A stretch of 64,000 nt of DNA from Allofustis seminis DSM 15817 (GCF_000374325.1 NZ_KB894082.1:1-64000); one strand, 5' to 3'; positions 35,226-46,159 are shown, numbered from the stretch's first letter. The notes: generated from the sequence alone by a model not told the origin. A program made the numbers and translations.

Positions 35226-35234
35226 TGATATACT
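35226..35234 (+). promoter_or_regulatory. Extended -10 promoter of ruvAB
   Basis: TG-A-TATACT lies 29 bases before the ruvA start. No clear -35 and no SOS box are seen upstream. Confidence 0.5.
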
Positions 35235-35263
35235 AGGGAAAGTGAAAAGAATGAGGGATAAAA

Positions 35264-35938
35264 ATGTATGAATATATGAGAGGTAAAGTCACTGAAATCA
35301 AGCCAACACATGTAACGCTTGAAGTAGCTGGTATCGGTTATCATTTATTAATTGCCAACCCTTTTCGATTAAGTGCACATCTTGTTGATATGCCAGATCA
35401 TCAGGAGTTGAATATGTTGTCCAAACATAATGACACGAGCGAAGATGAGATATGTACGCTATATATTTATCAACATATAGCACAAGATCAGATTCGCTTG
35501 TACGGGTTTGTCAATGTACAAGAAAAAGATCTTTTTATGAAATTAATTGGTGTCTCAGGCATTGGTCCTAAGAGTGCACTCAGCATTTTAGCGTTGGAAG
35601 ACCATATTGGTTTAGTACAGGCAATTGAGTCGGCAGATACGAAATATTTACAAAAATTTCCGGGCGTTGGTAAGAAGACCGCCTCTCAAATTATTCTAGA
35701 TTTGCAAGGGAAGTTGGCGGATTTGTCGCCCGAATTAGTTCAAGCATTTGGCACATCTCAAAAAGCAGAAGAAATTTCTGAAAATATTGCATTAAATGAA
35801 GCAGCGGAAGCACTTGAAGTATTAGGCTATACAGCGCGTGACCGTAATAAAGTGATCAAAAAATTAGAACAGCTAGAACAACCACTGACAACTGATGAAT
35901 ACATTCGCCATGCATTGAGTCTCCTAATGAAGGCTTAA
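35264..35938 (+). CDS. ruvA: Holliday junction DNA helicase subunit RuvA
   Basis: RuvA binds Holliday junctions and loads RuvB for branch migration. The protein has an N-terminal OB fold and tandem helix-hairpin-helix motifs (GVSGIGPKSA and FPGVGKKTA). A flexible linker and a RuvB-binding domain III follow. The length, 224 residues, is about 20 more than usual. The extra residues lie in the OB fold between RLSAHL and TLYIYQH (about 46-66) and are acidic. ruvB follows by 32 bases. Confidence 0.95.
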   Translation: MYEYMRGKVTEIKPTHVTLEVAGIGYHLLIANPFRLSAHLVDMPDHQELNMLSKHNDTSEDEICTLYIYQHIAQDQIRLYGFVNVQEKDLFMKLIGVSGIGPKSALSILALEDHIGLVQAIESADTKYLQKFPGVGKKTASQIILDLQGKLADLSPELVQAFGTSQKAEEISENIALNEAAEALEVLGYTARDRNKVIKKLEQLEQPLTTDEYIRHALSLLMKA

Positions 35939-35970
35939 TGACAGTCAAGAAATAAAAGGAGGGGGAAAAG

Positions 35971-36987
35971 ATGAGCGAAGATGAACGTTTTATTTCAGGT
36001 ACAAAGATGCCACTTGAAGAAGAAAATAGCGCTGAGATGAGATTACGCCCCGAAACATTGTCAGAATACATTGGTCAGGATGCTATTAAACGTGAAATTG
36101 ACATTTATATTCAAGCAGCAAAAAATCGTCAAGAATCTCTCGACCATGTGCTACTTTATGGCCCTCCCGGACTTGGAAAAACAACAATGGCGATGGTCAT
36201 TGCCAATGAAATGGGGACGAGCATTCGCACGACAAGCGGTCCTGCCATTGACAAAGCAGGCGATCTAGTCGCTCTGCTTAATGATTTGGAACCTGGAGGC
36301 ATTTTATTCATTGATGAAATTCACCGTATGCCACGGTTTGTTGAAGAAATGTTATATTCTGCAATGGAAGATTTTTATATTGATATTATTATTGGAGAAG
36401 GCGAGACAGCGCGTCCTGTTCATTTTCCACTTCCTCCATTTACATTGATTGGGGCAACAACACGTGCAGGATCACTATCCGCGCCATTACGCGATCGCTT
36501 CGGTATTTTGGCGCATATGGATTATTATACGACAAAAGATTTGCAAACGATTGTGCAACGTTCAGCGAAAGTACTTCAAGCAAAAGTTGATGATGAAGGA
36601 GCAATTGAGATTGCGCGTCGCAGTCGAGGAACCCCTCGTGTGGCGAATCGTTTGTTGAAACGTGTGCGCGATTTTGCAGAAATTGAAGGGACGGGGATGG
36701 TTGACGCTCACGCTGCGCACCATGCACTGGAATTATTGCACGTTGATCGGGCAGGACTAGATAAGATGGACCATGATTTATTGCTGACCATTATCGAAAT
36801 GTATCGTGGCGGTCCTGTTGGTTTGAATACTTTGGCCGCTTATATTGGAGAAGATGTCGAAACGATCGAAGACATGGTCGAACCTTATCTTCTGCAAGAA
36901 GGTTTTATCCGCCGAACACCGCGTGGAAGAATGGCTACAGAAAAAGCTTATATGCATTTTAACCTTCCCTTTGAATTAGACCATTAA
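35971..36987 (+). CDS. ruvB: Holliday junction DNA helicase subunit RuvB
   Basis: RuvB is the hexameric AAA+ motor that drives branch migration with RuvA. The 338-residue protein has Walker [10 protein letters not shown], Walker B with DEIHR, sensor 1 GATTRAG and the arginine finger in LRDRFG. A winged-helix C-terminal domain ends with RRTPRGR. AAGGAGGGGG precedes ATG 35971. It is followed by queA as in B. subtilis. Confidence 0.97.
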   Translation: MSEDERFISGTKMPLEEENSAEMRLRPETLSEYIGQDAIKREIDIYIQAAKNRQESLDHVLLYGPPGLGKTTMAMVIANEMGTSIRTTSGPAIDKAGDLVALLNDLEPGGILFIDEIHRMPRFVEEMLYSAMEDFYIDIIIGEGETARPVHFPLPPFTLIGATTRAGSLSAPLRDRFGILAHMDYYTTKDLQTIVQRSAKVLQAKVDDEGAIEIARRSRGTPRVANRLLKRVRDFAEIEGTGMVDAHAAHHALELLHVDRAGLDKMDHDLLLTIIEMYRGGPVGLNTLAAYIGEDVETIEDMVEPYLLQEGFIRRTPRGRMATEKAYMHFNLPFELDH

Positions 36988-37007
36988 AAGAAAGAATGAA
37001 TTGTAAT

Positions 37008-38057
37008 ATGACCATGATGGAAGATTTGAATAATATTAATGCTTATGATTTTGATTTGCCAGAAGAATTAATTGCACAAACCCCTATAAAAGAACGCGAT
37101 CATTCGCGACTTCTTGTATTAGATACTCAGACAAAAACTTATCAGGACAAGGTCTTTACCGATATTATTGATGAGTTAAATGCAGGGGATGTTCTTGTTA
37201 TGAATGATACGCGAGTTCTTCCAGCACGACTTCATGGCACTCGTCAAGCAACAGGAGCACATTTGGAAGTCTTATTGCTCCAAAATATTGAGGGCGACCG
37301 TTGGGAAACATTGATGAAGCCTGCACGAAAAGCACGTGTGGGGGACCGTATTTTATTTGGCGATGGTCGCTTGCAGGCAGTAGTGTGTCAGGAGCTTGAC
37401 CAAGGTGGACGTATTTTAGAATTTGAATATGATGGAATCTTTTTGGAAGTGTTAGAAGAATTAGGCGAGATGCCACTTCCACCTTATATCAAAGAAAAAT
37501 TGCAAGATTCTGAACGTTACCAAACTGTTTATGCACGTGAGAATGGATCGGCAGCAGCGCCTACTGCAGGTCTTCATTTTACGAATGATTTATTGGAGAA
37601 AATAAAAACAAAAGGTGTCGAGTTAGCCTTTGTGACGCTTCATGTTGGATTGGGAACATTTCGCCCTGTTCAGACGGATGACATTTCCGAGCATGTAATG
37701 CATAGTGAATATTACCATGTCAGTCATGAAGTGGCCGAGCAAATTAATCGTGCAAAAGCAAGAGGCAATCGAATTATTGCTGTCGGAACAACGTCTATTC
37801 GGACGCTTGAATCTGTTGCTGCCTTAAATAATGGGAAAATGGCTGCTCAAAGTGGCTGGACTGATATTTTTATTAAGCCGGGGTTTAAATTTCAGATAGT
37901 TGATGCCTTATCGACGAATTTCCACTTACCAAAATCGACCCTTATTATGCTAGTCAGTGCACTAGGTGGTCGCGAATTTATTCTCGAAGCATATGCGCAT
38001 GCCGTCGAAGAAAAATATCGTTTCTTCAGTTTTGGTGACGCGATGTTTATCAAGTAA
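37008..38057 (+). CDS. queA: S-adenosylmethionine:tRNA ribosyltransferase-isomerase
   Basis: QueA makes epoxyqueuosine in tRNA by transferring the ribose part of SAM to preQ1. The protein of about 349 residues has the conserved start [14 protein letters not shown]. The blocks [19 protein letters not shown] and [11 protein letters not shown]-like segments are present. ATG 37008 is preferred: AGAAAG (36989-36994) lies 13 bases upstream, the same spacing as in msrB. ATG 36996 is only one base from that site. tgt follows by 12 bases, so queuosine synthesis genes are together. Confidence 0.93.
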   Translation: MTMMEDLNNINAYDFDLPEELIAQTPIKERDHSRLLVLDTQTKTYQDKVFTDIIDELNAGDVLVMNDTRVLPARLHGTRQATGAHLEVLLLQNIEGDRWETLMKPARKARVGDRILFGDGRLQAVVCQELDQGGRILEFEYDGIFLEVLEELGEMPLPPYIKEKLQDSERYQTVYARENGSAAAPTAGLHFTNDLLEKIKTKGVELAFVTLHVGLGTFRPVQTDDISEHVMHSEYYHVSHEVAEQINRAKARGNRIIAVGTTSIRTLESVAALNNGKMAAQSGWTDIFIKPGFKFQIVDALSTNFHLPKSTLIMLVSALGGREFILEAYAHAVEEKYRFFSFGDAMFIK

Positions 38058-39212
<1,155 letters not shown>

Positions 39213-39243
39213 GCAACAGCTCTTTTCAATGCGGAGAGATATT

Positions 39244-39252
39244 TGTTACAAT
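39244..39252 (+). promoter_or_regulatory. Extended -10 promoter of yajC
   Basis: TG-T-TACAAT lies 39 bases before the yajC start, so yajC may be transcribed apart from tgt as well. Confidence 0.45.
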
Positions 39253-39291
39253 TAAAATTAACCCAATAAATAATTGATAAGGAGAATTCAT

Positions 39292-39654
39292 ATGAGTCCT
39301 GAAATGCAAATGTTAGTTTCATTTTTATTGATGATTATTATTTTTTATTTCTTTATGATTCGTCCAAACAAAAAACGTATGGAGCAACAAAAACAAATGT
39401 TTGATGGATTGAAAGTCGGCGATACAGTCGTTACGATTGGCGGATTACATGGTGTTATCGATGAAATTATCGAACCGACCAATACCATTGTTTTAGATTG
39501 CGAAGGAATTTATTTAACATTTGAACGTCATGCAGTGGCGCGTGTCATTGCAACATCTTCCGCTAATGAATTAACAAAAGAAGAAATCATCGAAGAAGTG
39601 AGCTCGAATCATCCAGCAGCTCCCTCTGATGAAGAAAGTGATGAATTAGAATAA
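39292..39654 (+). CDS. yajC: Preprotein translocase subunit YajC
   Basis: YajC is a small single-span membrane protein that associates with the Sec translocon. The 120-residue protein has one N-terminal membrane segment (about 6-24) followed by FMIRPNKKRMEQQ. The soluble domain carries LKVGDTVVTIGGLHG. The tail is acidic. ATG 39292 is chosen because AAGGAG lies 7 bases upstream. It follows tgt as in many bacteria; secDF is not adjacent. Confidence 0.95.
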   Translation: MSPEMQMLVSFLLMIIIFYFFMIRPNKKRMEQQKQMFDGLKVGDTVVTIGGLHGVIDEIIEPTNTIVLDCEGIYLTFERHAVARVIATSSANELTKEEIIEEVSSNHPAAPSDEESDELE

Positions 39655-39676
39655 GCTAGAGGGCAGGGTGAGAGCA

Positions 39677-39961
39677 TTGAATCCTAACTTAAATGAGCTC
39701 CAATATTCACAGTTTGAAGAATGGCTGGAATATAAGGCACGCGAGTTTCACGATTTAGGATATTTGAATGTAACTGCTGAAGACTTGTGGGAATATGTGA
39801 CGACCTTTTTATGGAAACGGCAGCTTCCCACACGTTACTTCGAGCAAGTTCATGACATAATGGAAATAAGAACAAATGATTTTTTTACCTTTGTCTCACT
39901 TGATGCACAAGTGTATAATGTGACAACATTAGATGAGATGAATATTGAAGAATTATTTTGA
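39677..39961 (+). CDS. ComN-like post-transcriptional regulator
   Basis: The protein of about 94 residues is soluble and helical, with a conserved-looking FEEWLEYKAREFHDLGYLNVT segment split by short turns. Size, sequence style and the place after yajC fit the ComN (YrzD) family, which in B. subtilis affects comE mRNA. I infer the family from this and am not certain. TTG 39677 is preferred because AGGGTGA lies 5 bases upstream. GTG 39668, inside that site and in frame, is the alternative. A terminator follows. Confidence 0.68.
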   Translation: MNPNLNELQYSQFEEWLEYKAREFHDLGYLNVTAEDLWEYVTTFLWKRQLPTRYFEQVHDIMEIRTNDFFTFVSLDAQVYNVTTLDEMNIEELF

Positions 39962-39964
39962 TAG

Positions 39965-39993
39965 AGCAGGGAGCGGAGGCTGCCTGCTTTTTT
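39965..39993 (+). terminator. Terminator
   Basis: AGCAGG-G-AGC pairs with GCT-G-CCTGCT, with one central mismatch, followed by six T. Confidence 0.85.
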
Positions 39994-40015
39994 GTATATC
40001 TGAAATAATTTCATG

Positions 40016-40021
40016 TATAAT
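40016..40021 (+). promoter_or_regulatory. -10 element of dinB
   Basis: A consensus TATAAT lies 30 bases before the dinB start. A weak -35 (TTGTAT at 39992) is 18 bases upstream. No LexA box is seen here. Confidence 0.5.
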
Positions 40022-40051
40022 AAGGAGTACAGTAATAGGTGGTGATGGTGC

Positions 40052-41170
40052 GTGGAGTATAGTTTGTTGAAATTCAAAGAACCGAAACGCCGTACGGATC
40101 GTAAAATTTTGCATATTGATATGGATGCTTTCTATGCTTCTGTTGAGATTCGCGAAAATGAAAAGCTACGCCATTTACCTGTCATCATTGGCCCAGATCC
40201 TCGTGAAAATGGCGGACATGGTGTTGTCGCAACGGCAAGTTATGTGGCGCGTCAATATGGTGTTCATTCTGCAATGAGCGCTGAAGAGGCCTTACGAAAA
40301 TGTCCAGAAGGAATCTTTATCCGCCCAAACTTTGAACGATATCGTCAAATAAGCCATCAAATTCATGATATCTTTAAGGAATATACATCAGTCATTCAAC
40401 CACTGGCGCTCGATGAGGCTTATTTGGATGTGACACATAATAGAATAAATGAAAAATCAGCGATAAAAATTGGTCGCCAGATACAATATGAAATTTATGA
40501 TAAATTACAGCTTACAAGTTCTGTTGGTGTCTCATATAATAAATTTCTAGCCAAAGTTGCCAGCGATTATCACAAGCCAGCAGGATTTACAGTCATTACA
40601 CCAGACCAAGCGGAGATATTTTTGCTTGATTTACCTATTGAGGCTTTTATTGGTGTCGGCACAAAGACAAAAGAAAAAATGGTCGAGTTAGAAATTAAGA
40701 CAGGAAGAGATTTACTTGCTTGGACTCAAGTGGAACTCGCAGCTACTTTTGGAAAATTTGGACGAACATTATACAAACGTGTCCGCGGGATTGATGATCG
40801 ACCAGTAGTGACCCACCATGTGCGTAAATCGCTTGGAAAAGAAAAAACATACATCCATGAAATGAAGACGGACAAAGAAATCCTTGGACAGTTACAGAAA
40901 ATGAGCCAAGACGTCTATGCCTCTTTAAAAAAAGATGGCCTTCATGGCAAAACAGTAGTGCTTAAATATCGTTATCGAAATTTTGATACTTATACAAGAA
41001 GAAAGACTTGTTTTGAATATATTGCCTCGGATTCGGAATTATTTTTACATGTGATGAATTTATGGCGCGAATTTGGCGATGTAACACGCGGTGTGCGCTT
41101 GCTAGGTGTAACCATCTCGACCCTTGACCCGATTTATTATGAAAATATACCATTGGATTTGCATATGTGA
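40052..41170 (+). CDS. dinB: DNA polymerase IV (Y family)
   Basis: DinB is a low-fidelity polymerase for translesion synthesis. The 372-residue protein has the palm motifs HIDMDAFYASVE and ALDEAYLDVT, with catalytic Asp and Glu residues. The YGVHSAM finger region and a helix-hairpin-helix thumb (FIGVGTKTKEKM) follow. The little-finger domain completes the C terminus. GTG 40052 is taken as the start, with AGGTGGTGATGG upstream. The 3' end runs into the start region of the YtoI-like gene. In this strain it appears not to be directly under LexA. Confidence 0.94.
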   Translation: MEYSLLKFKEPKRRTDRKILHIDMDAFYASVEIRENEKLRHLPVIIGPDPRENGGHGVVATASYVARQYGVHSAMSAEEALRKCPEGIFIRPNFERYRQISHQIHDIFKEYTSVIQPLALDEAYLDVTHNRINEKSAIKIGRQIQYEIYDKLQLTSSVGVSYNKFLAKVASDYHKPAGFTVITPDQAEIFLLDLPIEAFIGVGTKTKEKMVELEIKTGRDLLAWTQVELAATFGKFGRTLYKRVRGIDDRPVVTHHVRKSLGKEKTYIHEMKTDKEILGQLQKMSQDVYASLKKDGLHGKTVVLKYRYRNFDTYTRRKTCFEYIASDSELFLHVMNLWREFGDVTRGVRLLGVTISTLDPIYYENIPLDLHM

Positions 41171-41184
41171 GAAAGGAGCAAGAT

Positions 41185-42492
41185 ATGACGACAAAACATC
41201 AGCAGTTATTAAATTACATTGAAGAAATGCCTGTAGGTGCTAAACTCTCTGTTCGCAAAATCGCACGTCAATTTGATGTGAGTGAGGGAACGGCATATCG
41301 TGCAATTAAAGAAGCAGAAAATCAAGGACTTTTAAAGACAGTTCAACGTGTAGGTACCGTTCGAACAGAGCCACCGCAAGAGCCGACCATTGATACGCTC
41401 ACGCTAAAAGAGGTGTTGAACGTTGCAGAAGGAACAATTCTCGGCGGGGAAGAGGGACTGGATCGGCCGTTAAAAAAATTCGTTATTGGTGCGATGGAAC
41501 TAGCTGCAATGGAACGTTACATTTCGGAAGGTTCTCTTGTCATCGTTGGTAACCGCGAAGATGCACAACGGCTAGCGTTAGAAAAAGGTGCTGCGATACT
41601 TATTACGGGTGGTTTTGAGGCAAGTCGCGCTGTTACGGAATTCGCCAACAAGAAAAAATTACCGCTCATGTCAACGACTTATGACACTTTTACGGTAGCT
41701 ACGAAAATTAATCGTGCCATTACAGACCAGTTGATCCAAAAAGAAATTGTGCAAGTCGAAAGCATTTACACATCAGTGGATCGCACAATGTATTTAAAAG
41801 AGCTTGATACCGTTGCTGATTATAAAAAATTAAATGAAAGAAGCAAGCATTCACGTTTCCCAGTCATCGATAAAAATAATCGCGTCATCGGGGTTGTTTC
41901 ACCAAAGGATATTATTCATAAAGAAGACAATGTGGGTATTTTTGAAGTAATGTCAATTCATCCTCAAACCGTCCACTTGCGTACCAATGTTGCGGCGGCT
42001 TCTCATAAGATGATTTGGGAAGGCTATGAATTGATGCCAGTCATTGATGATGAAGGCATCTTAAAAGGGGTCGTTTCACGACAAGATGTCATGAAAGCGA
42101 TGCAATCAATCCAGCAGCAAAGTCAGGTATCCAATACGATTTCAGATCAGATTAATCAAGCTATCGATCGTGTGAATCGCCATGAATATTCGCTGAAAGT
42201 AACACCGCAAATGACGAATACATTGGGGACGGCTTCGATTGGAGTATTAGCTGAAGCGGTTACCTGTGTCATTCATGAATATATTCTACCTTTTAAAAAT
42301 AATCATTATATGATTGAAGATTTAAGATTTGAATATTTACAAATCATTCAAATTGGACAGGAGCTTACATTAGTCCCAGAAGTTTATTTTGAGTCGCGCC
42401 GCTCGATTCGCATTAATGTGGATATTTATGCAGGAAAAGAACTCGTTGCACGTTCTATATCAGGCTGCCAGCTCTTTTCCCAAAATATTTAG
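41185..42492 (+). CDS. YtoI-like regulator: helix-turn-helix, DRTGG, CBS pair and hotdog domain
   Basis: The 435-residue protein has four parts. A GntR-like winged helix (about 5-60) comes first, then a DRTGG domain (about 75-175). A CBS pair (about 190-310, with FPVIDKNNRVIGVVSPKD) follows, and a hotdog-fold domain (about 320-435) ends it. This is the layout of B. subtilis YtoI; CBS pairs commonly bind adenine nucleotides, so a nucleotide-sensing role is likely. The next gene, nrnA, is also near ytoI in B. subtilis. ATG 41185 follows AAGGAG; an in-frame GTG at 41167 lies 18 bases upstream. Confidence 0.86.
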   Translation: MTTKHQQLLNYIEEMPVGAKLSVRKIARQFDVSEGTAYRAIKEAENQGLLKTVQRVGTVRTEPPQEPTIDTLTLKEVLNVAEGTILGGEEGLDRPLKKFVIGAMELAAMERYISEGSLVIVGNREDAQRLALEKGAAILITGGFEASRAVTEFANKKKLPLMSTTYDTFTVATKINRAITDQLIQKEIVQVESIYTSVDRTMYLKELDTVADYKKLNERSKHSRFPVIDKNNRVIGVVSPKDIIHKEDNVGIFEVMSIHPQTVHLRTNVAAASHKMIWEGYELMPVIDDEGILKGVVSRQDVMKAMQSIQQQSQVSNTISDQINQAIDRVNRHEYSLKVTPQMTNTLGTASIGVLAEAVTCVIHEYILPFKNNHYMIEDLRFEYLQIIQIGQELTLVPEVYFESRRSIRINVDIYAGKELVARSISGCQLFSQNI

Positions 42493-42503
42493 GAGGTTCT
42501 TCT

Positions 42504-43484
42504 ATGAAAGAACAACATATTTCACATATTCAAAAACAAATCCTTCAGGCCATTGCAGAATATGATGACATCTTAATTTTTCGTCATGTACGCCCTGATT
42601 TAGATGCGATCGGCTCCCAAATCGGATTAGCACGAATGATTGAAGCAACTTATCCAGACAAAAAAGTCTACACGCATGGGAAAGATGTGCCTTGGCTAAG
42701 TGAATTAATTGCCCCAATGAATCCACTTCCTTCAAAAGATTTTACTGGGAAGCTTGTGATCGTCTTGGATACTGCAAATACAGACCGCTTAGATGGCAAT
42801 ATCGAAAATATTAATACTGCTGCTTGCGTGATAAAAATTGATCACCATTTACCAGTAGAAGCATATGGACAAGTACAGTGGGTTGAACCTGATGCTAGTT
42901 CAGCTTCTGAACTGATTGCGAAATTGTGGTGGAATCATTCACATGAATTAAAAATGACAACAGAAGCGGCATATGCACTTTATGCTGGAATTGTTGGAGA
43001 TACAAATCGCTTTTTATATGATTCAACAGGACCAGAAACGATGCAATTGGCAGGGGAATTAATGCGTTATCCATTTGATCATGCTGCTTTGCACTTTAAA
43101 TTAGCAGAGATCACACCTGTAGAGCGACGCCTTATTGCCTACACGTTAGAAAATGCACACGTAAGCGAAGTGGGTGTCGGCATGATTTTATTCACTTCCG
43201 AAACGCTGGCAGAATTACAAGCAACTGATGAAGATACAAGCGTGACACTCTCACTTGTAGGAAATATTCAAGGTGTTATCAGCTGGGGAGTATTTGTTCA
43301 GCAGTCGACAGGCAGCTATCGTTGCCGTCTACGTTCAAAAGGTCCTGCAATTAATGAAATTGCTGCACGCCATGAAGGAGGCGGCCATAAGTTGGCTAGC
43401 GGAGCAAATGCCCACGATGAAATGGAAATCAAAGAAATTGTGAAAGAATTAGAAGATGCAGTCCTTCAATTTAAAAATAAATAA
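42504..43484 (+). CDS. nrnA: Bifunctional oligoribonuclease/PAP phosphatase NrnA
   Basis: NrnA degrades short RNAs (nanoRNAs) and dephosphorylates pAp. The 326-residue protein has the DHH family motifs: HVRPDLDAIGS near the N terminus and the DHH triplet at D113-H115. The C-terminal DHHA1 domain carries GGGHKLASGA. GGAGG precedes ATG 42504. It follows the YtoI-like gene by 11 bases and is followed by a terminator. The cellular substrate split cannot be told from sequence. Confidence 0.94.
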   Translation: MKEQHISHIQKQILQAIAEYDDILIFRHVRPDLDAIGSQIGLARMIEATYPDKKVYTHGKDVPWLSELIAPMNPLPSKDFTGKLVIVLDTANTDRLDGNIENINTAACVIKIDHHLPVEAYGQVQWVEPDASSASELIAKLWWNHSHELKMTTEAAYALYAGIVGDTNRFLYDSTGPETMQLAGELMRYPFDHAALHFKLAEITPVERRLIAYTLENAHVSEVGVGMILFTSETLAELQATDEDTSVTLSLVGNIQGVISWGVFVQQSTGSYRCRLRSKGPAINEIAARHEGGGHKLASGANAHDEMEIKEIVKELEDAVLQFKNK

Positions 43485-43500
43485 ATATTAAAAATCATGC

Positions 43501-43526
43501 AAAAGGCGGAGAATTTCCGCTTTTTG
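43501..43526 (+). terminator. Terminator after nrnA
   Basis: AAAAGGCGGA pairs with TCCGCTTTT with one bulge, followed by T residues. Confidence 0.8.
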
Positions 43527-43532
43527 TTTTAG

Positions 43533-43538
43533 TATAAT
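43533..43538 (+). promoter_or_regulatory. -10 element of the class A PBP gene
   Basis: A consensus TATAAT lies 30 bases before the start codon. The -35 would fall inside the preceding terminator stem; no good match is seen there. Confidence 0.45.
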
Positions 43539-43568
43539 AGAAAGGAATGGAAGGAGGGAGCAAAAGCA

Positions 43569-45716
43569 ATGAATGAACCATCAGAGCAATCACAATGGAA
43601 AGCAATATTTAATAAATTAATCGAGCGATTAAAAGTTTACTCTAAGATATTTTGGCGTGGACTAAGACGTTTTTGGTATCATTTTCATATGACGAAGGTG
43701 CTTATCAGCCTCTTTTTAACATTGTCATTATTGGCAAGTATGTACTTAGGTTTTCTCGCTAAGACAGCAGATGTTGAAACCTTGAAACAAGCGCTCTCTC
43801 AAACGACAACCATTGTCGATGAAGATGGAGATATCGCTGGACATCTTCAAAGCCAAAAAGGAACATATGTGCCACTTGCAGAGATATCGCCAGCCATTCA
43901 AGATGCCGTCCTTTCAACGGAAGATCGCCGCTTTTATGATCATCCAGGATTTGACATATTTGGGATCGGACGTGCTGTAGCAGGCATTATTTTAAAAGGG
44001 GAAATTGTTGGTGGTGGTAGCACGCTCACGCAACAATTAGCTAAGAATGCTTTTTTAACGGCGGATCAGACCCTCGTTCGCAAGTTGAAGGAATTATTTT
44101 TGGCGATCGAAATCGAAAAACAATATTCAAAAGATACAATTTTAGAAATGTATTTAAATCATGCTTATTTTGGGACAGGAGTATGGGGTGTTGAGGATGC
44201 TTCGCTACGCTATTTTGGTCAACATGCTGAAGATCTTGATCAGGGCAATGCGGCGGTACTGGCTGCTATTTTAAAGGCACCTACTCAATATAATCCAATT
44301 GATAATTATGATAACTCAATCGAGCGCCGAAATCTTGTCCTTGATTTAATGGTACAAAATGAAAAACTTTCTGCAGAAGATGCTGCGGATTTTGAAGCTG
44401 CTCCTATTACTTTGCAAAATGCATATGAAATTGATGATAGTTACACCTATCCATACTATTTTGATGCAGTTATTGATGAAGCAGTCGAAAAATATAAATT
44501 TGACGAGCATGAGTTGATGAACGGTGGCTACACGATTTATACTGCTTTAAATCAAAATTATCAAAAAATTGTTGAAAATACATTTGATCGTGATGAGTTA
44601 TTTGAAAGAGCAGATGATGGAACTAAAGCGGAAGGTGCATCAGTAGTCCTTAAGCCACAAACAGGCGGTATACAAGCAGTAGTCGGTGGTAATGGTGAAT
44701 ATAATTATCGCGGTTTTAATCGTGCGACACAGATGTATCGTCAACCTTCATCTACGATCAAGCCCTTAAGTGTATATGGACCAGCATTAGAGGCTGGCTA
44801 CCGCACAGATTCTTTGGTAAAAGATGAACTGAAAAGCTATGGTGACACTAAATATACTCCAGAAAATTATGATTTTGAATATGATGGAGAATTGCCAATG
44901 TATGAGGCAGTGGCACGTAGTAAGAATACGAGTGCCGTCTGGCTATTAAATGAAATTGGTATTGATAAAGGATTTAACAAAATAAAACAGCTCGGTCTGC
45001 ACCCGACAGAAGAAGACTATCACCTTGGAGCGATCGCGCTTGGGGGAATGTCTGAAGGAGTCACACCAGTAGAATTAGCGTCAGCTTATAGTACTTTTGC
45101 AAATAATGGTGTAAGAAATGCACCGCATTTCATTACAAAAATTGTTGATGCAAAAGGGCGTGTGGTTGTGAATCATGAAGTTGCAAAAAGTAAACGAATT
45201 TATTCTGAGGCGATCAATAAAGAAATTAATCAATTGCTCGTATATGTATTTGATCATCCACAAAATATTGATGCCGAACCTTCAGGATATGATATTGCTG
45301 GCAAGACGGGTACATCAGAAGTTACTTGGTCTGAATCAGGTGCTGCAAATCAGTGGATCGTTGGATATACGCCAGATGTTGTGGTCGTTGCCTGGACGGG
45401 TTATGACAAAACCGATGAAGATCATTATTTGCGCGGATATAATATTTCAGAAATTGGACAAGTATTGCGGACGGAAATGGCACATATTTTACCTTATACA
45501 CCTGTCACACCATTTGGTATCTCACCAATTGTTCCGAACAGTCCTGCCCCTCCAGCATCAGAAAATAGCGAAAATGACACACCATGGCAAGAAGAAGTAG
45601 AAAAAGGTGCGAAAAAAGCAGAAGAGTTTTTTAAAGATGCGACAGAAAAAATTAAAGAAAGCACCGATAAAATTAAAGAAGGCATCGATAATATTTGGAA
45701 GCAGATTTTCCCATAA
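43569..45716 (+). CDS. Class A penicillin-binding protein (PBP1A family)
   Basis: The bifunctional enzyme builds and cross-links peptidoglycan at the outer face of the membrane. The 715-residue protein has a cytosolic N terminus, a membrane anchor (about 43-64) and a transglycosylase domain with the glutamate in EDRRFYDH (E118). The transpeptidase domain has S395-x-x-K398, SKN (451-453) and KTG (579-581). The C-terminal tail (about 660-715) is a charged helical region with KIKEG repeats. GGAAGGAGGG precedes ATG 43569. It looks complete and active. Homologues are variously named PbpF, Pbp1A or Pbp2A, so no gene symbol is given. Confidence 0.94.
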   Translation: MNEPSEQSQWKAIFNKLIERLKVYSKIFWRGLRRFWYHFHMTKVLISLFLTLSLLASMYLGFLAKTADVETLKQALSQTTTIVDEDGDIAGHLQSQKGTYVPLAEISPAIQDAVLSTEDRRFYDHPGFDIFGIGRAVAGIILKGEIVGGGSTLTQQLAKNAFLTADQTLVRKLKELFLAIEIEKQYSKDTILEMYLNHAYFGTGVWGVEDASLRYFGQHAEDLDQGNAAVLAAILKAPTQYNPIDNYDNSIERRNLVLDLMVQNEKLSAEDAADFEAAPITLQNAYEIDDSYTYPYYFDAVIDEAVEKYKFDEHELMNGGYTIYTALNQNYQKIVENTFDRDELFERADDGTKAEGASVVLKPQTGGIQAVVGGNGEYNYRGFNRATQMYRQPSSTIKPLSVYGPALEAGYRTDSLVKDELKSYGDTKYTPENYDFEYDGELPMYEAVARSKNTSAVWLLNEIGIDKGFNKIKQLGLHPTEEDYHLGAIALGGMSEGVTPVELASAYSTFANNGVRNAPHFITKIVDAKGRVVVNHEVAKSKRIYSEAINKEINQLLVYVFDHPQNIDAEPSGYDIAGKTGTSEVTWSESGAANQWIVGYTPDVVVVAWTGYDKTDEDHYLRGYNISEIGQVLRTEMAHILPYTPVTPFGISPIVPNSPAPPASENSENDTPWQEEVEKGAKKAEEFFKDATEKIKESTDKIKEGIDNIWKQIFP

Positions 45717-45810
45717 GTGGCATATTAGCAACTAATGTTTTATTTGTCCGATATAGAAAATGAAATTTATTCACGTTATAATACATTTATCTGAGGAAAG
45801 GATGATTGAA

Positions 45811-46152
45811 ATGGCAATCAATATTTATGATAGCGTTAATCAATTGGAAAAAGATTTGCGCCAAAGTGACCAATATCAAGCGCTTGTAGATGTTTTTAAA
45901 AAGATAGATGCAGATGAAGAAGTCTCAAAGTTGATGGACGAATTCAAGAAAATTCAAAAAGATTTTGTAGAAAAACAACAACGAGGTGAGCATTTTAATG
46001 AAGAAGATCAGCAACGCGCGATGGACTCTTCCAAAAAAATGCAAGAAAATGAAATTACAAAAGAACTATTGGCAGCAGAATTTCAGTTGAATACATTGCT
46101 TCAAGATATTAATGAAGCAATTTACAAACCGATTCGCGAATTATATGAATAA
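45811..46152 (+). CDS. YlbF/YheA-family protein
   Basis: The 113-residue protein is all-helical and cytosolic, with the family pattern of three long amphipathic helices (IYDSVNQLEKDLRQ, then KLMDEFKKIQ and a final ELLAAEFQLNTLL). In B. subtilis YlbF, YmcA and YaaT form a complex that affects RNase Y; the closer homologue YheA lacks a known role, and this protein is more like YheA. ATG 45811 follows GAGGAAAGG. In-frame starts upstream (45760) lack such a site. A terminator ends the gene. Confidence 0.85.
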   Translation: MAINIYDSVNQLEKDLRQSDQYQALVDVFKKIDADEEVSKLMDEFKKIQKDFVEKQQRGEHFNEEDQQRAMDSSKKMQENEITKELLAAEFQLNTLLQDINEAIYKPIRELYE

Positions 46153-46159
46153 TGAACAG

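Noticed and set aside
45175-45600. A 141-codon plus-strand frame inside the class A PBP gene
   Set aside because: It overlaps the transpeptidase domain, which has all its motifs in the other frame, so it is a shadow.
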